A DNA stretch of 64,000 bases from Bacteroidetes bacterium UBA2322 (lineage in GTDB: Bacteria; Bacteroidota; Bacteroidia; Chitinophagales; UBA2359): contig DDVC01000073.1 in assembly GCA_002345145.1 (NCBI GenBank), positions 39,680-103,679 of the forward strand, read 5' to 3'. The position numbers were made by a program, and so were the translations under genes. Of this stretch, positions 17,077 through 26,060 are shown one piece after another. The notes below the pieces were generated by a model. The model was not told where the DNA came from and did not search any database. It saw only the letters and a list, made by a program, of their open reading frames with translations. Position 1 is the first letter of the stretch, and every line of letters starts with the position of its first letter.

Positions 17077-19098
17077 ATGAAATACACACCACACCTTATC
17101 GTTTTAATTATCAGCATCATGTTATCAGCCTGTACATCGCAACGAAAAACCGAAAAACCGGCAGAACTGCCCGCTAATTTTGACCTATACCCATTTTATG
17201 GCGGTAAAGACTTAGGGCTAACCTACTCCACCAAACAATCGGTATTTAAAATTTGGGCTCCCAATGCCACACAAGTAAAATTAAAGTTGTACGATGCCGG
17301 TATTAACGGCAACCTGCTCAAAGAAGCTGTGATGGCTAAATCGGGCAACGGCACATGGGCGGTTACGCTTGACGGCAACCAAAAAGGTAAGTTTTACACA
17401 TTTCAGGTATTACATCAGGGTAAGTGGCTAACCGAAGTACCCGACCCCTATGCCAAAGCAGTAGGGGTTAATGGTCTTAGAGCTATGGTGGTTGATTTAA
17501 AAAGTACGAACCCAAAAGACTGGGACAAAGACAAAAGACCCCCGCTAAAAAGTTTTGCCGATATTCTTATCTATGAAATTCACCTGCGCGACATTTCGGT
17601 CAGCCCAACATCGGGCATTAAAAACAAAGGTAAATACTTGGGTTTGACCGAAAAAGGCACAACAAGTCCCCAAGGTGAAAAAACCGGATTAGACCATATA
17701 GCACAGTTAGGCGTTACACATGCACACATACTACCTTGTTTTGACCATAACTCCATAGATGAAACCCGACTGAACGAGCCGCAATATAACTGGGGATATG
17801 ACCCGCTAAATTACAATGCCCCCGAAGGCTCTTATGCTACCGACCCCTATGACGGCAGTGTGCGCATACGCGAGTTTAAAGAAATGGTGAAAGCCCTGCA
17901 CAACGCAGGCATAAGGGTTATTATGGACGTGGTGTATAACCATACCGGACTTACTCAAGATTCTTACTTTGAACAGTTGGTACCCGGTTACTACTACCGC
18001 CAGCGGGCAGACGGCAGTTTTTCTGATGCCTCAGCCTGTGGCAATGAAACCGCATCAGAGCGGGCTATGGTGCGCAAATTTATTGTAGAATCGGTAAAAT
18101 ACTGGGCTACCGAATACCATATAGACGGTTTTAGGTTTGACCTTATGGCAATTCATGATATTGAAACCATGAACCAAGTGCGCGCCGCCTTAGACGAAAT
18201 TGACCCCACTATTTTTGTGTATGGCGAAGGCTGGACTCCCGGCAACTCGCCCCTGCCCGAAGATAAACGACCGGTTAAAAAGAGCATTTACAAACTTCCG
18301 CGCATTGCCGCTTTTAGCGATGACCTGCGAGACGGTCTGAAAGGCAGCGTGTTTATTCACGAAGAAAAAGGGTTTGTGAGCGGCGCATCGGGTAAGGAAG
18401 AAACCATTAAGTTTGGCATTGTGGCAGCTACCCAACACCCACAAATAGACTACAGCAAAATAAACTATTCTACTGCCTACTGGGCAGGTGCACCTATACA
18501 GTGCATCAACTACGTATCGTGCCACGATAACCATACCCTATACGACCGCTTACGCATTTCAAACGCCGCCGACACCGAAGAAAAACGCCTGCTTATGCAC
18601 CGTTTAGCCAATACCATTGTGCTTACCTCACAGGGTATTCCTTTCTTACATGCCGGCGAAGAAATGACCAGAACCAAAAATGGCGAAGAAAACTCCTATA
18701 AATCGCCCGATGCCATTAACCAAATTGACTGGCTCCGAAAATCGGAACACAAAAACCTGTTTGAATACCACGTTGCACTCATTGCGCTCCGAAAAGCGCA
18801 CCCGGCTTTTAGAATGACTACTACCGAACAACTGCTTCAACATTTAGAATTTTTACCCATTCAAGAGCCTAATGTAGTAGGCTACCTGCTTAAAAATAAT
18901 GCAAACGGCGATTCGTGGAAAAACATACTGGTACTTTTTAACGGTAACCAAGATAAGGAAGTAACCATAAAACTACCCGATGGCAACTGGAAAACCGTAG
19001 TGGACGACTGGACAGTGGACCTAAAAGCCAAAAAGAAGTACAAAGACAAAAAAGCGGAACTCAGCCCTATTTCGGCTCTCATTTTGGCTGATGATTAA
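17077..19098 (+). CDS. pulA: Pullulanase-type alpha-amylase family lipoprotein
   Basis: A 673-residue glycoside hydrolase family 13 enzyme. Lipobox LSAC near residue 19 indicates a lipid-anchored secreted protein. A CBM48-like domain (about 45-130: FKIWAPNATQVKLKLYD) precedes the barrel. Type I pullulanase motifs are visible: YNWGYDPLNYNAPEGSY near 240, VIMDVVYNHTG near 290, GFRFDLMAIHD near 350 (nucleophile Asp), VYGEGWTPG near 385 (acid/base Glu), and SCHDNHTLYDR near 485. It should hydrolyse alpha-1,6 branches of pullulan, starch or glycogen. Monocistronic; a hairpin follows. Confidence 0.93.
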   Translation: MKYTPHLIVLIISIMLSACTSQRKTEKPAELPANFDLYPFYGGKDLGLTYSTKQSVFKIWAPNATQVKLKLYDAGINGNLLKEAVMAKSGNGTWAVTLDGNQKGKFYTFQVLHQGKWLTEVPDPYAKAVGVNGLRAMVVDLKSTNPKDWDKDKRPPLKSFADILIYEIHLRDISVSPTSGIKNKGKYLGLTEKGTTSPQGEKTGLDHIAQLGVTHAHILPCFDHNSIDETRLNEPQYNWGYDPLNYNAPEGSYATDPYDGSVRIREFKEMVKALHNAGIRVIMDVVYNHTGLTQDSYFEQLVPGYYYRQRADGSFSDASACGNETASERAMVRKFIVESVKYWATEYHIDGFRFDLMAIHDIETMNQVRAALDEIDPTIFVYGEGWTPGNSPLPEDKRPVKKSIYKLPRIAAFSDDLRDGLKGSVFIHEEKGFVSGASGKEETIKFGIVAATQHPQIDYSKINYSTAYWAGAPIQCINYVSCHDNHTLYDRLRISNAADTEEKRLLMHRLANTIVLTSQGIPFLHAGEEMTRTKNGEENSYKSPDAINQIDWLRKSEHKNLFEYHVALIALRKAHPAFRMTTTEQLLQHLEFLPIQEPNVVGYLLKNNANGDSWKNILVLFNGNQDKEVTIKLPDGNWKTVVDDWTVDLKAKKKYKDKKAELSPISALILADD

Positions 19099-19126
19099 TG
19101 TATTTACAATTGATTACCTATACTAT

Positions 19127-19158
19127 AGGGGTGTAGCTTGTAAACAAGCTGCCCCTTT
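19127..19158 (+). terminator. Hairpin after the pullulanase gene
   Basis: AGGGGTGTAGCTTG (19127-19140) pairs imperfectly with CAAGCTGCCCCT (19145-19156), two bases bulged, followed by TTT. It overlaps the short gap before the next plus-strand gene at 19172. Confidence 0.5.
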
Positions 19159-19171
19159 ACGCTATTGAAAT

Positions 19172-20137
19172 ATGCTGCAAGAAGAAAAAATACAGTTTCG
19201 CAAAGTGCGCAATATGGGCGAAACCATAGCCGCTGCTACCGCTTTTGTGAGGCAAAACGGCTCTATCTTGTTTAAAAGTATTTTGTATATAGCCATGCCT
19301 TTTATTCTGCTGGCAGTGGGCGCTTATATTACCATGTTTTACTGGGTTTTTGCAGATTCCTCTACTTTTGACAGTGCCTTTGATGAACTGGGAACTTACA
19401 CCGGCTTATCGTCATTGTTTTCTTTGCTTGCCATGCTGGGTTCGGTTATGTTAATAGCGGTGGTGCATGAGTTTATGTTTCTTTACATACGGCGCTCCGA
19501 TTTTAACCAAATAAGTGTAGCAGAAGTGCGCAAAAAGGCATTTGATAACTTTGGGTTATACCTCGGCACCACTTTTTTGCTCATCATTGCCTTTACCATT
19601 GTTTTTTTTGTTGTAATAATGGTTATGGCAATCTTCATGGGGTCATTTGTTTTTATGGCAGACCAATCGGATTTTTCTGAAGGTATGGTGGTGTTTTTTA
19701 TCCTTGCCTTTATTGCATTATCCGTTTTAGCTACTTATCCGTTTATCGCTCTTTCATTTACTTACGTTGTTAGGGCGGTAGAGGGTAAAGGGTTTGCCGG
19801 TGCATTGGGCAGGTGTTTTGAACTCACAAGCAATAATTGGTTTGCTACTTTTTGGCTATATGTAGTTACTGTGTTTATTACCGCTTCGGTAATAGGATTA
19901 ATACCGGTACTATTTACCGGAGCAGTAGGTTTAGTAGTTTACCTGTTTTCGTGGGAACAAGTGGGCATTATTTTATTTTCATTTGCTTATATCCTTTACC
20001 TCATAATGGGCATGGTGGTAAACATTATGGCGCTGATAGTGGTAACATTTAGGTATTTCAGTTTAGTAGAACTGAAAGAAGGGATTGGGCTAAAACGAAA
20101 AATTTTGCTGATAGGCGCAGATACAACAGTTCAGTAA
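19172..20137 (+). CDS. Polytopic membrane protein, unknown function
   Basis: A 321-residue protein with a cytoplasmic N-terminus (first ~30 residues, charged) and about six strongly hydrophobic segments (near 35-60, 80-105, 130-165, 170-200, 225-255, 260-295). A GKGFAGALGRCFELTSNNWFATFWL stretch precedes the fifth segment and resembles the repeated motif of membrane proteins of the glycerophosphoryl-diester-phosphodiesterase-membrane-domain/DUF975-like class, but I cannot assign it firmly. It stands alone 74 bp after the pullulanase gene. No catalytic motif seen. Confidence 0.75.
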   Translation: MLQEEKIQFRKVRNMGETIAAATAFVRQNGSILFKSILYIAMPFILLAVGAYITMFYWVFADSSTFDSAFDELGTYTGLSSLFSLLAMLGSVMLIAVVHEFMFLYIRRSDFNQISVAEVRKKAFDNFGLYLGTTFLLIIAFTIVFFVVIMVMAIFMGSFVFMADQSDFSEGMVVFFILAFIALSVLATYPFIALSFTYVVRAVEGKGFAGALGRCFELTSNNWFATFWLYVVTVFITASVIGLIPVLFTGAVGLVVYLFSWEQVGIILFSFAYILYLIMGMVVNIMALIVVTFRYFSLVELKEGIGLKRKILLIGADTTVQ

Positions 20138-20184
20138 ATAAAAGCGGTATTACCCAGCCTATCACCTGCTTCCTTATAAGACAA

Positions 20185-20223
20185 GAATCCCCGCCAATGT
20201 GCAGAGGCACTTGGCAGGGATTC
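20185..20223. terminator. Hairpin between convergent genes
   Basis: GAATCCCCGCCAA (20185-20197) pairs with TTGGCAGGGATTC (20211-20223), one internal mismatch. It lies between the 3' ends of the plus-strand membrane-protein gene and the minus-strand T9SS gene. No T-run follows on either side. Confidence 0.5.
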
Positions 20224-20265
20224 AGGTGGGTGTACCTGTTTTTTACGCTTCGGGAAGTAGTTAGG

Positions 20266-21993
20266 TTATTTAACCATTAGTTTACCCGTGGTAAAAGAGC
20301 CGTTGTTGGAAGAGAGGAGGTACAGGTACATACCTCGTGCCAGTCCGCTAAGGTGTAGCGGAAACTCTTGTGGTGCAGAGCCGGCATCAAGGTTTAGGGC
20401 AGATATTTGTAAAACGGCTTCGCCCATGAGGTTGTATAAGGTAAAAGTAGCGTCTTGAACCGGCTTTTTAGTACCAATGCTGAGGGTAGCCTGCTGCGCC
20501 GCCGGATTAGGAACAATGTTTACAGAAAACGCCTCAGTAGGGTTATAGGTATTGGGCTGTGGCAAAACCGTAGCAATTTCCTCAGCAAAACAAACTGAGC
20601 CATCGGGCAGGGTTACACCGTTTAGGCTTTCGAGGTAAAATATGCCCGTAATCATCATTTCATCGTTTACCGTGTTCCCCCAAGTAATAAAAGGCTGTAT
20701 CTCATTGTTGAGGTAGGTAGCTTCTTGTATCATACCTACCGAGTTTTGCACTTGCAGGTAGCCGTCAAAAATGCGGTTTGGTGGGTGCTGATAATCGTAC
20801 CCTATTTCTTCGCACTCCGGAATACCGTTGTATTTGTTGGCATTATAGAGGTGTTCTCCTTTTGTACCATCAGTATTGCGCCGCCATACGTTAAAACTTT
20901 GCCCGAAACGATGCGTGTGCGAACTCATTTGCCAAACATAATAAGTAGAAGGCAAGGAGGCGTTATTTCTAATATCGGCGGTAAAGGTTTGCAGCCCTGC
21001 ACCATAGGGAATAAACAAAGCAGGGTTTATGAGCAAAGTAGTTTTCATTTCCTGAGCTGCTGTGTTAAATGGTTGTGTATAAACATTTACATACACATCG
21101 GTAGCCAAAACGGCGGTAGTTGAATAATTAACCACATGGGTATTGAGGTCTAAAAAACTGTTAGCGTACCACCTAAAAGCGGTACCTTGGGGCAGGCTAA
21201 CTGTTGCCGATTGCCCAAAGGCGGCTATCATGGAGCGCCCTCCGCCCATTTCGTTTTGTTGCAAACCCCATGGGATACTATTAGCATTATTGGTATTGTT
21301 GTAGCGGAACATAATCATGTGGTGCGAACTGCCTATATTACCCTCTAACCGATGAATTTCTATGTTTTGCGGCAGCAGGGTGGCATATTTGTAGTGGTAT
21401 TCTTCATCGGGTTGGGCAGCGCCCTGCCACGGGGGCAGAAAAATAGGACCCAAATGGATTTGAAAACCCTCGCCCGGGGCGGGTTTAGCGGGCGGGTTGG
21501 CGGGGTCTGTTGCCCAAATACCGTTGCCGCTGTAAAACTCCTCCAACATACTGTGCGAAACAGCCTGTCCGGTGGTGGGGCAGTTAAACAAAATCCACTG
21601 TCGTATCAGTTCTTTGTGCAGGTTGCTGATATTTATCCCTGCATGTATATTGCCGGGGTCTTCTTCGGGCAGCAGGGTTTCGTGCGGTGATAAACCGTTG
21701 TTTACCAGCATAAACAACTTGCTGCGGTAGGGGTGCCCCGGAAAAACACGTTTATTGTTTGCCGCTTGTGATACGGCATTGGTAGCATTAACATCATACA
21801 AGGCAGCCCTTATTTGGGCGGGCGTACCCTCTAAGCTAAGCCCGCCGGCGGCGCTTGCTGCGGCATGGCAACCGGCATTGTTGCACTGTGCATTAAAAAC
21901 TTGTGTAATAATGCGGTCAAAAGTGCCTTGCTGGGCAGATGCTGCCAAATTCAAAAACAACAAACAGGCATAGTAGAAATAGCTTTTTTGCAT
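20266..21993 (-). CDS. Secreted PHM-fold copper monooxygenase-like protein with T9SS sorting domain
   Basis: A 575-residue secreted protein. Signal peptide 1-20. Near residue 37 a cytochrome-like segment reads CNNAGCHAA, a CX4CH site rather than CXXCH, followed by GGLSLEGTP. The centre resembles the copper type II ascorbate-dependent monooxygenase (PHM) pair of domains: SSHHMIMFRY (HHM ligand pair), LNTHVVNY, SSHTHRFGQSF (HTH ligand pair) and DEMMITGIFYL (Met ligand). The last ~80 residues are a type A T9SS sorting domain (VNIVPNPAAQQATL ... GMYLYLLSSNNGSFTTGKLMVK in two parts). Copper oxygenation activity is inferred from ligand motifs; substrate unknown. Confidence 0.8.
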   Translation of the reverse strand: MQKSYFYYACLLFLNLAASAQQGTFDRIITQVFNAQCNNAGCHAAASAAGGLSLEGTPAQIRAALYDVNATNAVSQAANNKRVFPGHPYRSKLFMLVNNGLSPHETLLPEEDPGNIHAGINISNLHKELIRQWILFNCPTTGQAVSHSMLEEFYSGNGIWATDPANPPAKPAPGEGFQIHLGPIFLPPWQGAAQPDEEYHYKYATLLPQNIEIHRLEGNIGSSHHMIMFRYNNTNNANSIPWGLQQNEMGGGRSMIAAFGQSATVSLPQGTAFRWYANSFLDLNTHVVNYSTTAVLATDVYVNVYTQPFNTAAQEMKTTLLINPALFIPYGAGLQTFTADIRNNASLPSTYYVWQMSSHTHRFGQSFNVWRRNTDGTKGEHLYNANKYNGIPECEEIGYDYQHPPNRIFDGYLQVQNSVGMIQEATYLNNEIQPFITWGNTVNDEMMITGIFYLESLNGVTLPDGSVCFAEEIATVLPQPNTYNPTEAFSVNIVPNPAAQQATLSIGTKKPVQDATFTLYNLMGEAVLQISALNLDAGSAPQEFPLHLSGLARGMYLYLLSSNNGSFTTGKLMVK

Positions 21994-22113
21994 AGCAACT
22001 GAAAATTTGAGGAGTTAAATTGCCGGTTCAAAAGTAATTTTTTTCTCCAAATTTTCCGCTATCGCTTGGCATTTTTTTTACCCAATGCAATAAATATCTA
22101 AATTTTGCCATCA

Positions 22114-22749
22114 CTACTCTTCATCGGGCAACAACTCTAACGGTTGAATATCGGCAGCCTTAAACTGTTTGTTAATTTTGGCTATATAATCTAAAAGTTC
22201 CTCTTTACCCAATCTTTTTTCTGCCGATGTGCGGAGCATATCGGGCAGGGCTTCCCAAGTTTGGAGCATTGCTTTTTTAAACACTTCTATGTTTTGGGGC
22301 TTGTATTTTTTATCGTCAATTTTGGTAAAAACGATGACAAACGGAATTTGCCGCTCGCCAAGCCAGTTGGCAAATTCAAGGTCAAGGGTTTGTGGCGGTA
22401 TTCTGCTGTCTATGAGCAGAAAAACGCATTGCAGGTTGGGGCGTTTTACAAGGTAGTTCTGAATAAACTTTTCCCAATCTCGGCGCTGCGTTTTGGATAC
22501 TTTGGCATAACCATAGCCCGGCAAATCAACCAAATACCAGTTATTATTGATGATAAAATGGTTTATGGTTTGCGTTTTACCCGGCGTTATAGATACTTTT
22601 GCCAATGATTTTCGTCCGGTAAGCATGTTAATGAGCGATGACTTACCCACGTTAGACCTGCCCACAAACGCATATTCAGGCTTATCGGGCGGCGGGCACT
22701 GGCTCACTTTTACAAAACTGCCTATAAAGTGCGATGCGGTAATTTCCAT
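22114..22749 (-). CDS. engB: Ribosome biogenesis GTPase EngB (YihA/YsxC)
   Basis: A 211-residue small GTPase: G1 GRSNVGKSSL near residue 30, G2/G3 with TPGKTQTINHF and DLPGYGYAKV, G4 TKID near 146, and the typical ending around residue 190. EngB assists assembly of the large ribosomal subunit. The gene lies 3 bp after the DUF2490 gene on the same strand, so the two are co-transcribed. Confidence 0.96.
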   Translation of the reverse strand: MEITASHFIGSFVKVSQCPPPDKPEYAFVGRSNVGKSSLINMLTGRKSLAKVSITPGKTQTINHFIINNNWYLVDLPGYGYAKVSKTQRRDWEKFIQNYLVKRPNLQCVFLLIDSRIPPQTLDLEFANWLGERQIPFVIVFTKIDDKKYKPQNIEVFKKAMLQTWEALPDMLRTSAEKRLGKEELLDYIAKINKQFKAADIQPLELLPDEE

Positions 22750-22752
22750 AAA

Positions 22753-23514
22753 TTAAAGAGACGTTTTGATGCTTTTGCGCCGGAGGTTAAAATTTTGAAT
22801 AACCCAAACCGTAGCGCCATGTTTAAAATTAAAGCCCGATGTAGCAAGCGGAATCATGCGGTGGTGGTAGCCCGCCATTACCGATATGTGTTTGTGGTTA
22901 ATGCCGGCAAGGGCAAAAATGCGGTTTTGGTCTAAGCGTTTACCGGTGTATTGCTGCCCAAAGTTAAGCAAAATTTCGTTCATGAGGGTAAATGTTAGCC
23001 TACTTTGGGGCGAAAGGTTGGTTATATGAAAGTTTAGGCTGTTCATAAACCGGAGGCGGTGGTAAAAAAGGAACTCATCGGTTGGTTGGGCGGCAACCAT
23101 TTTTTGCCTGAATCGGGCATCATAACGTATCCTAAAGCGGTAGGTTGTTTTGTAAATCAAGGGCAGCCTCAGCTCTAACTGCCCCCAGGGGCGATGCTCC
23201 TGCCTTACCAATTTAGCTGATGCAGCAGTAGCAGTAACCAAAAAAGCATAACCCGATGTAAGGGCAGTTTTTTCGGTAATATGCCAGGTAAGCCCGTGGC
23301 GGTTAATGAAAAACGCAGTAGGCACTAAGTGAAAATCGTTCCACACCGAAAAGTGTTTGCTTACTCGGGCAGAGGTAATGTAACCCGCCCAAAACTCGGC
23401 ATTGTGTGTGTTCTGAGCCAAGGCAGCCGTTGTTATTATTAGGCAGGTAAGCCACAAAATGGTTTTAGCGGCAACATTTAGCAGTAACAATTTATTCGCC
23501 TTTAACTTGTTCAT
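22753..23514 (-). CDS. DUF2490 family outer-membrane protein
   Basis: A 253-residue protein with a signal peptide (residues 10-33) and alternating beta-strand patterns in the mature part, including RLRFMNSLN, FTLMNEILLNFG and NRIFALAGIN, which match DUF2490. Such proteins are probably small outer-membrane beta barrels of unknown function. Upstream of and nearly touching engB. The ATG ending at 23514 gives the signal peptide. Confidence 0.82.
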   Translation of the reverse strand: MNKLKANKLLLLNVAAKTILWLTCLIITTAALAQNTHNAEFWAGYITSARVSKHFSVWNDFHLVPTAFFINRHGLTWHITEKTALTSGYAFLVTATAASAKLVRQEHRPWGQLELRLPLIYKTTYRFRIRYDARFRQKMVAAQPTDEFLFYHRLRFMNSLNFHITNLSPQSRLTFTLMNEILLNFGQQYTGKRLDQNRIFALAGINHKHISVMAGYHHRMIPLATSGFNFKHGATVWVIQNFNLRRKSIKTSL

Positions 23515-23567
23515 CTTTACCGGTAACCCGTTTTGCTATATTTATACATGTTCAAAATTATCGGCTT

Positions 23568-24338
23568 TTATGTTATGTACTTTTCAAATGGTTTCACAAA
23601 TCGGGTAACCATATCATCGGCTCTTCTTCGGGCTTGTGCCACAAAATGAACTAAGTAAGATTTAGCCCAATCTTCCATACTACCTGTGTAATTCTGGTCT
23701 AAGTCGGAAACATGAAACTGAATTTGCATAGCTGCTGCCCAATTAATGTATAGGTTGGCTGGGTTACATTTAAACAAGTACGCAACGTGAGCATCATTGT
23801 ATATTAACTTATCGTGGTCAAGTTTCCAGTCAATTTGAAGATAATTGATGGTGAAACTATCAAATTCCTGATTATCAAACATTTTTGCACAAACCTGCGC
23901 TAATTTAAATGCGGATATGATATTAGGCGGCTGTGCCGATTTTGCTAAATTTCGAGTTTTAATATCTATAATTTCATAAAAATTGCCTTTCACAACCAAA
24001 ATATCGGCTGTATCATTTTGCTTTTCATCAAATGGGTTTTCAATACTCCACTTGTCGGTAGCATTTTTGCCCCTACTCAATAAAAATAAAACAGTTGGGG
24101 AGTTAAATAATGCCTGCCTTGCCTCGTAACCAATTATAGCCGGGTGTTTGCTATATAAATCGTTTAGATATTCATACTGCCTAAAAGTATATTGAGGCAA
24201 CTGTTTTTTAATTTCCCGATAAACATATTTATCGAACGGCTCACCTGCCGCATGTCCCGATAAAGTACCCGATATAGGTTTGGGTATAGACGTTCCTTTA
24301 ATACTGTTAATTAATTCAGTATAATTTACTATATTCAT
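23568..24338 (-). CDS. HincII-type restriction endonuclease
   Basis: A 256-residue protein close in length and sequence to HincII as I recall it: SGTLSGHAAGEPFDK near 23-37, QYEYLNDL near 54-61, FLLSRGK near 85-91, NDTADILVV near 108-116 and IIDIKTRN near 123-130. The residues D112, D125 and K127 fall two positions before the D114, D127, K129 active site of HincII. The C-terminal INWAAAMQIQFHV segment also agrees. Expected site GTYRAC. Its start overlaps the 3' end of the methyltransferase gene by 4 bp, a coupled pair. Confidence 0.93.
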   Translation of the reverse strand: MNIVNYTELINSIKGTSIPKPISGTLSGHAAGEPFDKYVYREIKKQLPQYTFRQYEYLNDLYSKHPAIIGYEARQALFNSPTVLFLLSRGKNATDKWSIENPFDEKQNDTADILVVKGNFYEIIDIKTRNLAKSAQPPNIISAFKLAQVCAKMFDNQEFDSFTINYLQIDWKLDHDKLIYNDAHVAYLFKCNPANLYINWAAAMQIQFHVSDLDQNYTGSMEDWAKSYLVHFVAQARRRADDMVTRFVKPFEKYIT

Positions 24339-25933
24339 GGCATATTGAGCAAATGGTTAAATGTTTGATTTATCAGGTTCAGCAGTTCCCTATCTTTGGA
24401 GCAGAGGTATTGCCGGGTTAGTTCTGATATAGTATCATGTACAGCAACCTCTTTTGGGTTAGCCCAATCTATTGCCCTAAAAGGAATACTGGAAATAGGT
24501 TTTTCAGAAAACTCAACGATATTTCCTTTCACAATTCCATTACATTTTAACCAATCGAAAACAATTGGCAGGTTTAGGTACGACAAAATATATTCTATAC
24601 TTTCCTTAGTGGTTGGTTTTTTAAAAATTGCCGTTACATCTTGTGTTGGAAAAAAGCCCTTCTCAACTAAGGCAAACCGGAAATGATTTTTATTGGAAAT
24701 CCGCTCTTTGCAAGGCACAAAGATTCGCTTTTCGGGCTTATTAAATAGGTTTAAGTTTCTCAGAAAAACCCACTCCCAATAATTTATTTTCCTGTTATAC
24801 TGGTATCTTTTTTCTAAATCAGCTTTATAGGGTTTAAAGTGTTGGTAAAAATGGGGGTATTTTTCTTTAAAAGTTGCTTCGGTTAGTCCTTCTTCTACAT
24901 AAATATAGGTAGTAGCATTTTCGGCATAAAAGGGTTTTAGGTCTTTGGCTTTTACCACCTTCATTGTTGCAGCAAGTTCACGGTTGGTTAATACAGCGCC
25001 ATTTACCTGAAATGCTTTGTCTAAACCACTCACCAACCCATTACCAATATCGCAAATATCTCCAATGGTATAAAGCTCTACATTTCCCTCATCAAACAAG
25101 GATAGCGGAGCATTTGCATTAAACTTGCTGCAACTGTTTTCAAAAATCTTTAACCTCTCTTGTACTTCATCGGCATGTAAAATCCACCTTTCGTTTAGTT
25201 TAAATTGAGAAACCGATAGGTATTCGACATCTTTACATGGCGTTTGATTTTTGAGGGCTGTAAGTGTTTTCTTAGTAAGTTTTTGGTTGGCATAAAATTT
25301 TGCAACCTTAATAGAAGGTTTTTTTTCTTTTGATTTTATGTACTTAAAAACAACAATAGACACTGTTACCTTATCAAAAACAGGGGTTTCATTAAAATGG
25401 TATATTTCTTCAAAATAACCATTCTCTACCATATAATTCCGAAGTGAAATAGAGTGGGTAGTGTTCATCCAGTATTCGGGACAAACAAAAATGAGCTGCC
25501 CATTTTGGTTCAACAACTCAATAGACTTTAAGATGAAGATGTAGAGATAATCGCAAAGAGAGTTGAAGTATTTATTCCAAATTACACTTTTGGCAAGCTC
25601 CTGTTTTAGCTCGGTTTCAAGGTTTTTCCAACGTATATAAGGCGGATTTCCGATAACAAGGTCAAACTTGTTTTCAATTTTTGCCGAAACAAAACTCTCA
25701 TACTTCACGCATGAAAATTCGTTCGCCAAATGGGGATCTATTTCATAAGCGGTTAAGTTGTTGAAGCCTTTTTGTTGTAATAATTTCAAAAAAATGCCCT
25801 CACCGCAAGAAGGCTCTAAAATTGTAGAAGATGGAAAAATATCAGCCAACTCAATCATAAATTCGGCCACTACTTTAGGGGTAAAGTATTGACCGAATTT
25901 ATTCTTGGTGTTTTGTTTAACGGAAATTTCCAT
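24335..25933 (-). CDS. Adenine-specific DNA methyltransferase partner of the HincII-like enzyme
   Basis: A 532-residue gamma-type N6-adenine methyltransferase: SAM motif ILEPSCGEGIFLKLL near residue 36-50, catalytic NPPYIRW near 96-102, and a long C-terminal target-recognition part typical of the TaqI/HincII class. It precedes the nuclease gene with a 4-bp overlap, so host protection is transcribed first. Expected modification: adenine in GTYRAC. Identification as the HincII partner rests mainly on the adjacent nuclease. Confidence 0.9.
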   Translation of the reverse strand: MEISVKQNTKNKFGQYFTPKVVAEFMIELADIFPSSTILEPSCGEGIFLKLLQQKGFNNLTAYEIDPHLANEFSCVKYESFVSAKIENKFDLVIGNPPYIRWKNLETELKQELAKSVIWNKYFNSLCDYLYIFILKSIELLNQNGQLIFVCPEYWMNTTHSISLRNYMVENGYFEEIYHFNETPVFDKVTVSIVVFKYIKSKEKKPSIKVAKFYANQKLTKKTLTALKNQTPCKDVEYLSVSQFKLNERWILHADEVQERLKIFENSCSKFNANAPLSLFDEGNVELYTIGDICDIGNGLVSGLDKAFQVNGAVLTNRELAATMKVVKAKDLKPFYAENATTYIYVEEGLTEATFKEKYPHFYQHFKPYKADLEKRYQYNRKINYWEWVFLRNLNLFNKPEKRIFVPCKERISNKNHFRFALVEKGFFPTQDVTAIFKKPTTKESIEYILSYLNLPIVFDWLKCNGIVKGNIVEFSEKPISSIPFRAIDWANPKEVAVHDTISELTRQYLCSKDRELLNLINQTFNHLLNMP

Positions 25934-25956
25934 TCTCTTGTCTTTTCTACTTTTAA

Positions 25957-25964
25957 CAAAGATA
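25957..25964 (-). promoter_or_regulatory. -7 element of the restriction-modification operon
   Basis: TATCTTTG on the minus strand, 23 nt before the methyltransferase ATG. No good -33 match. Confidence 0.4.
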
Positions 25965-26060
25965 GAAAACTTGGGCGGTTTTTATTTGTTTATGAACCTT
26001 GCTGCAATTTAGAAGCGGCTTACCCCAAACCAAACGGATACAACTTTATAGTTTAAGCAA

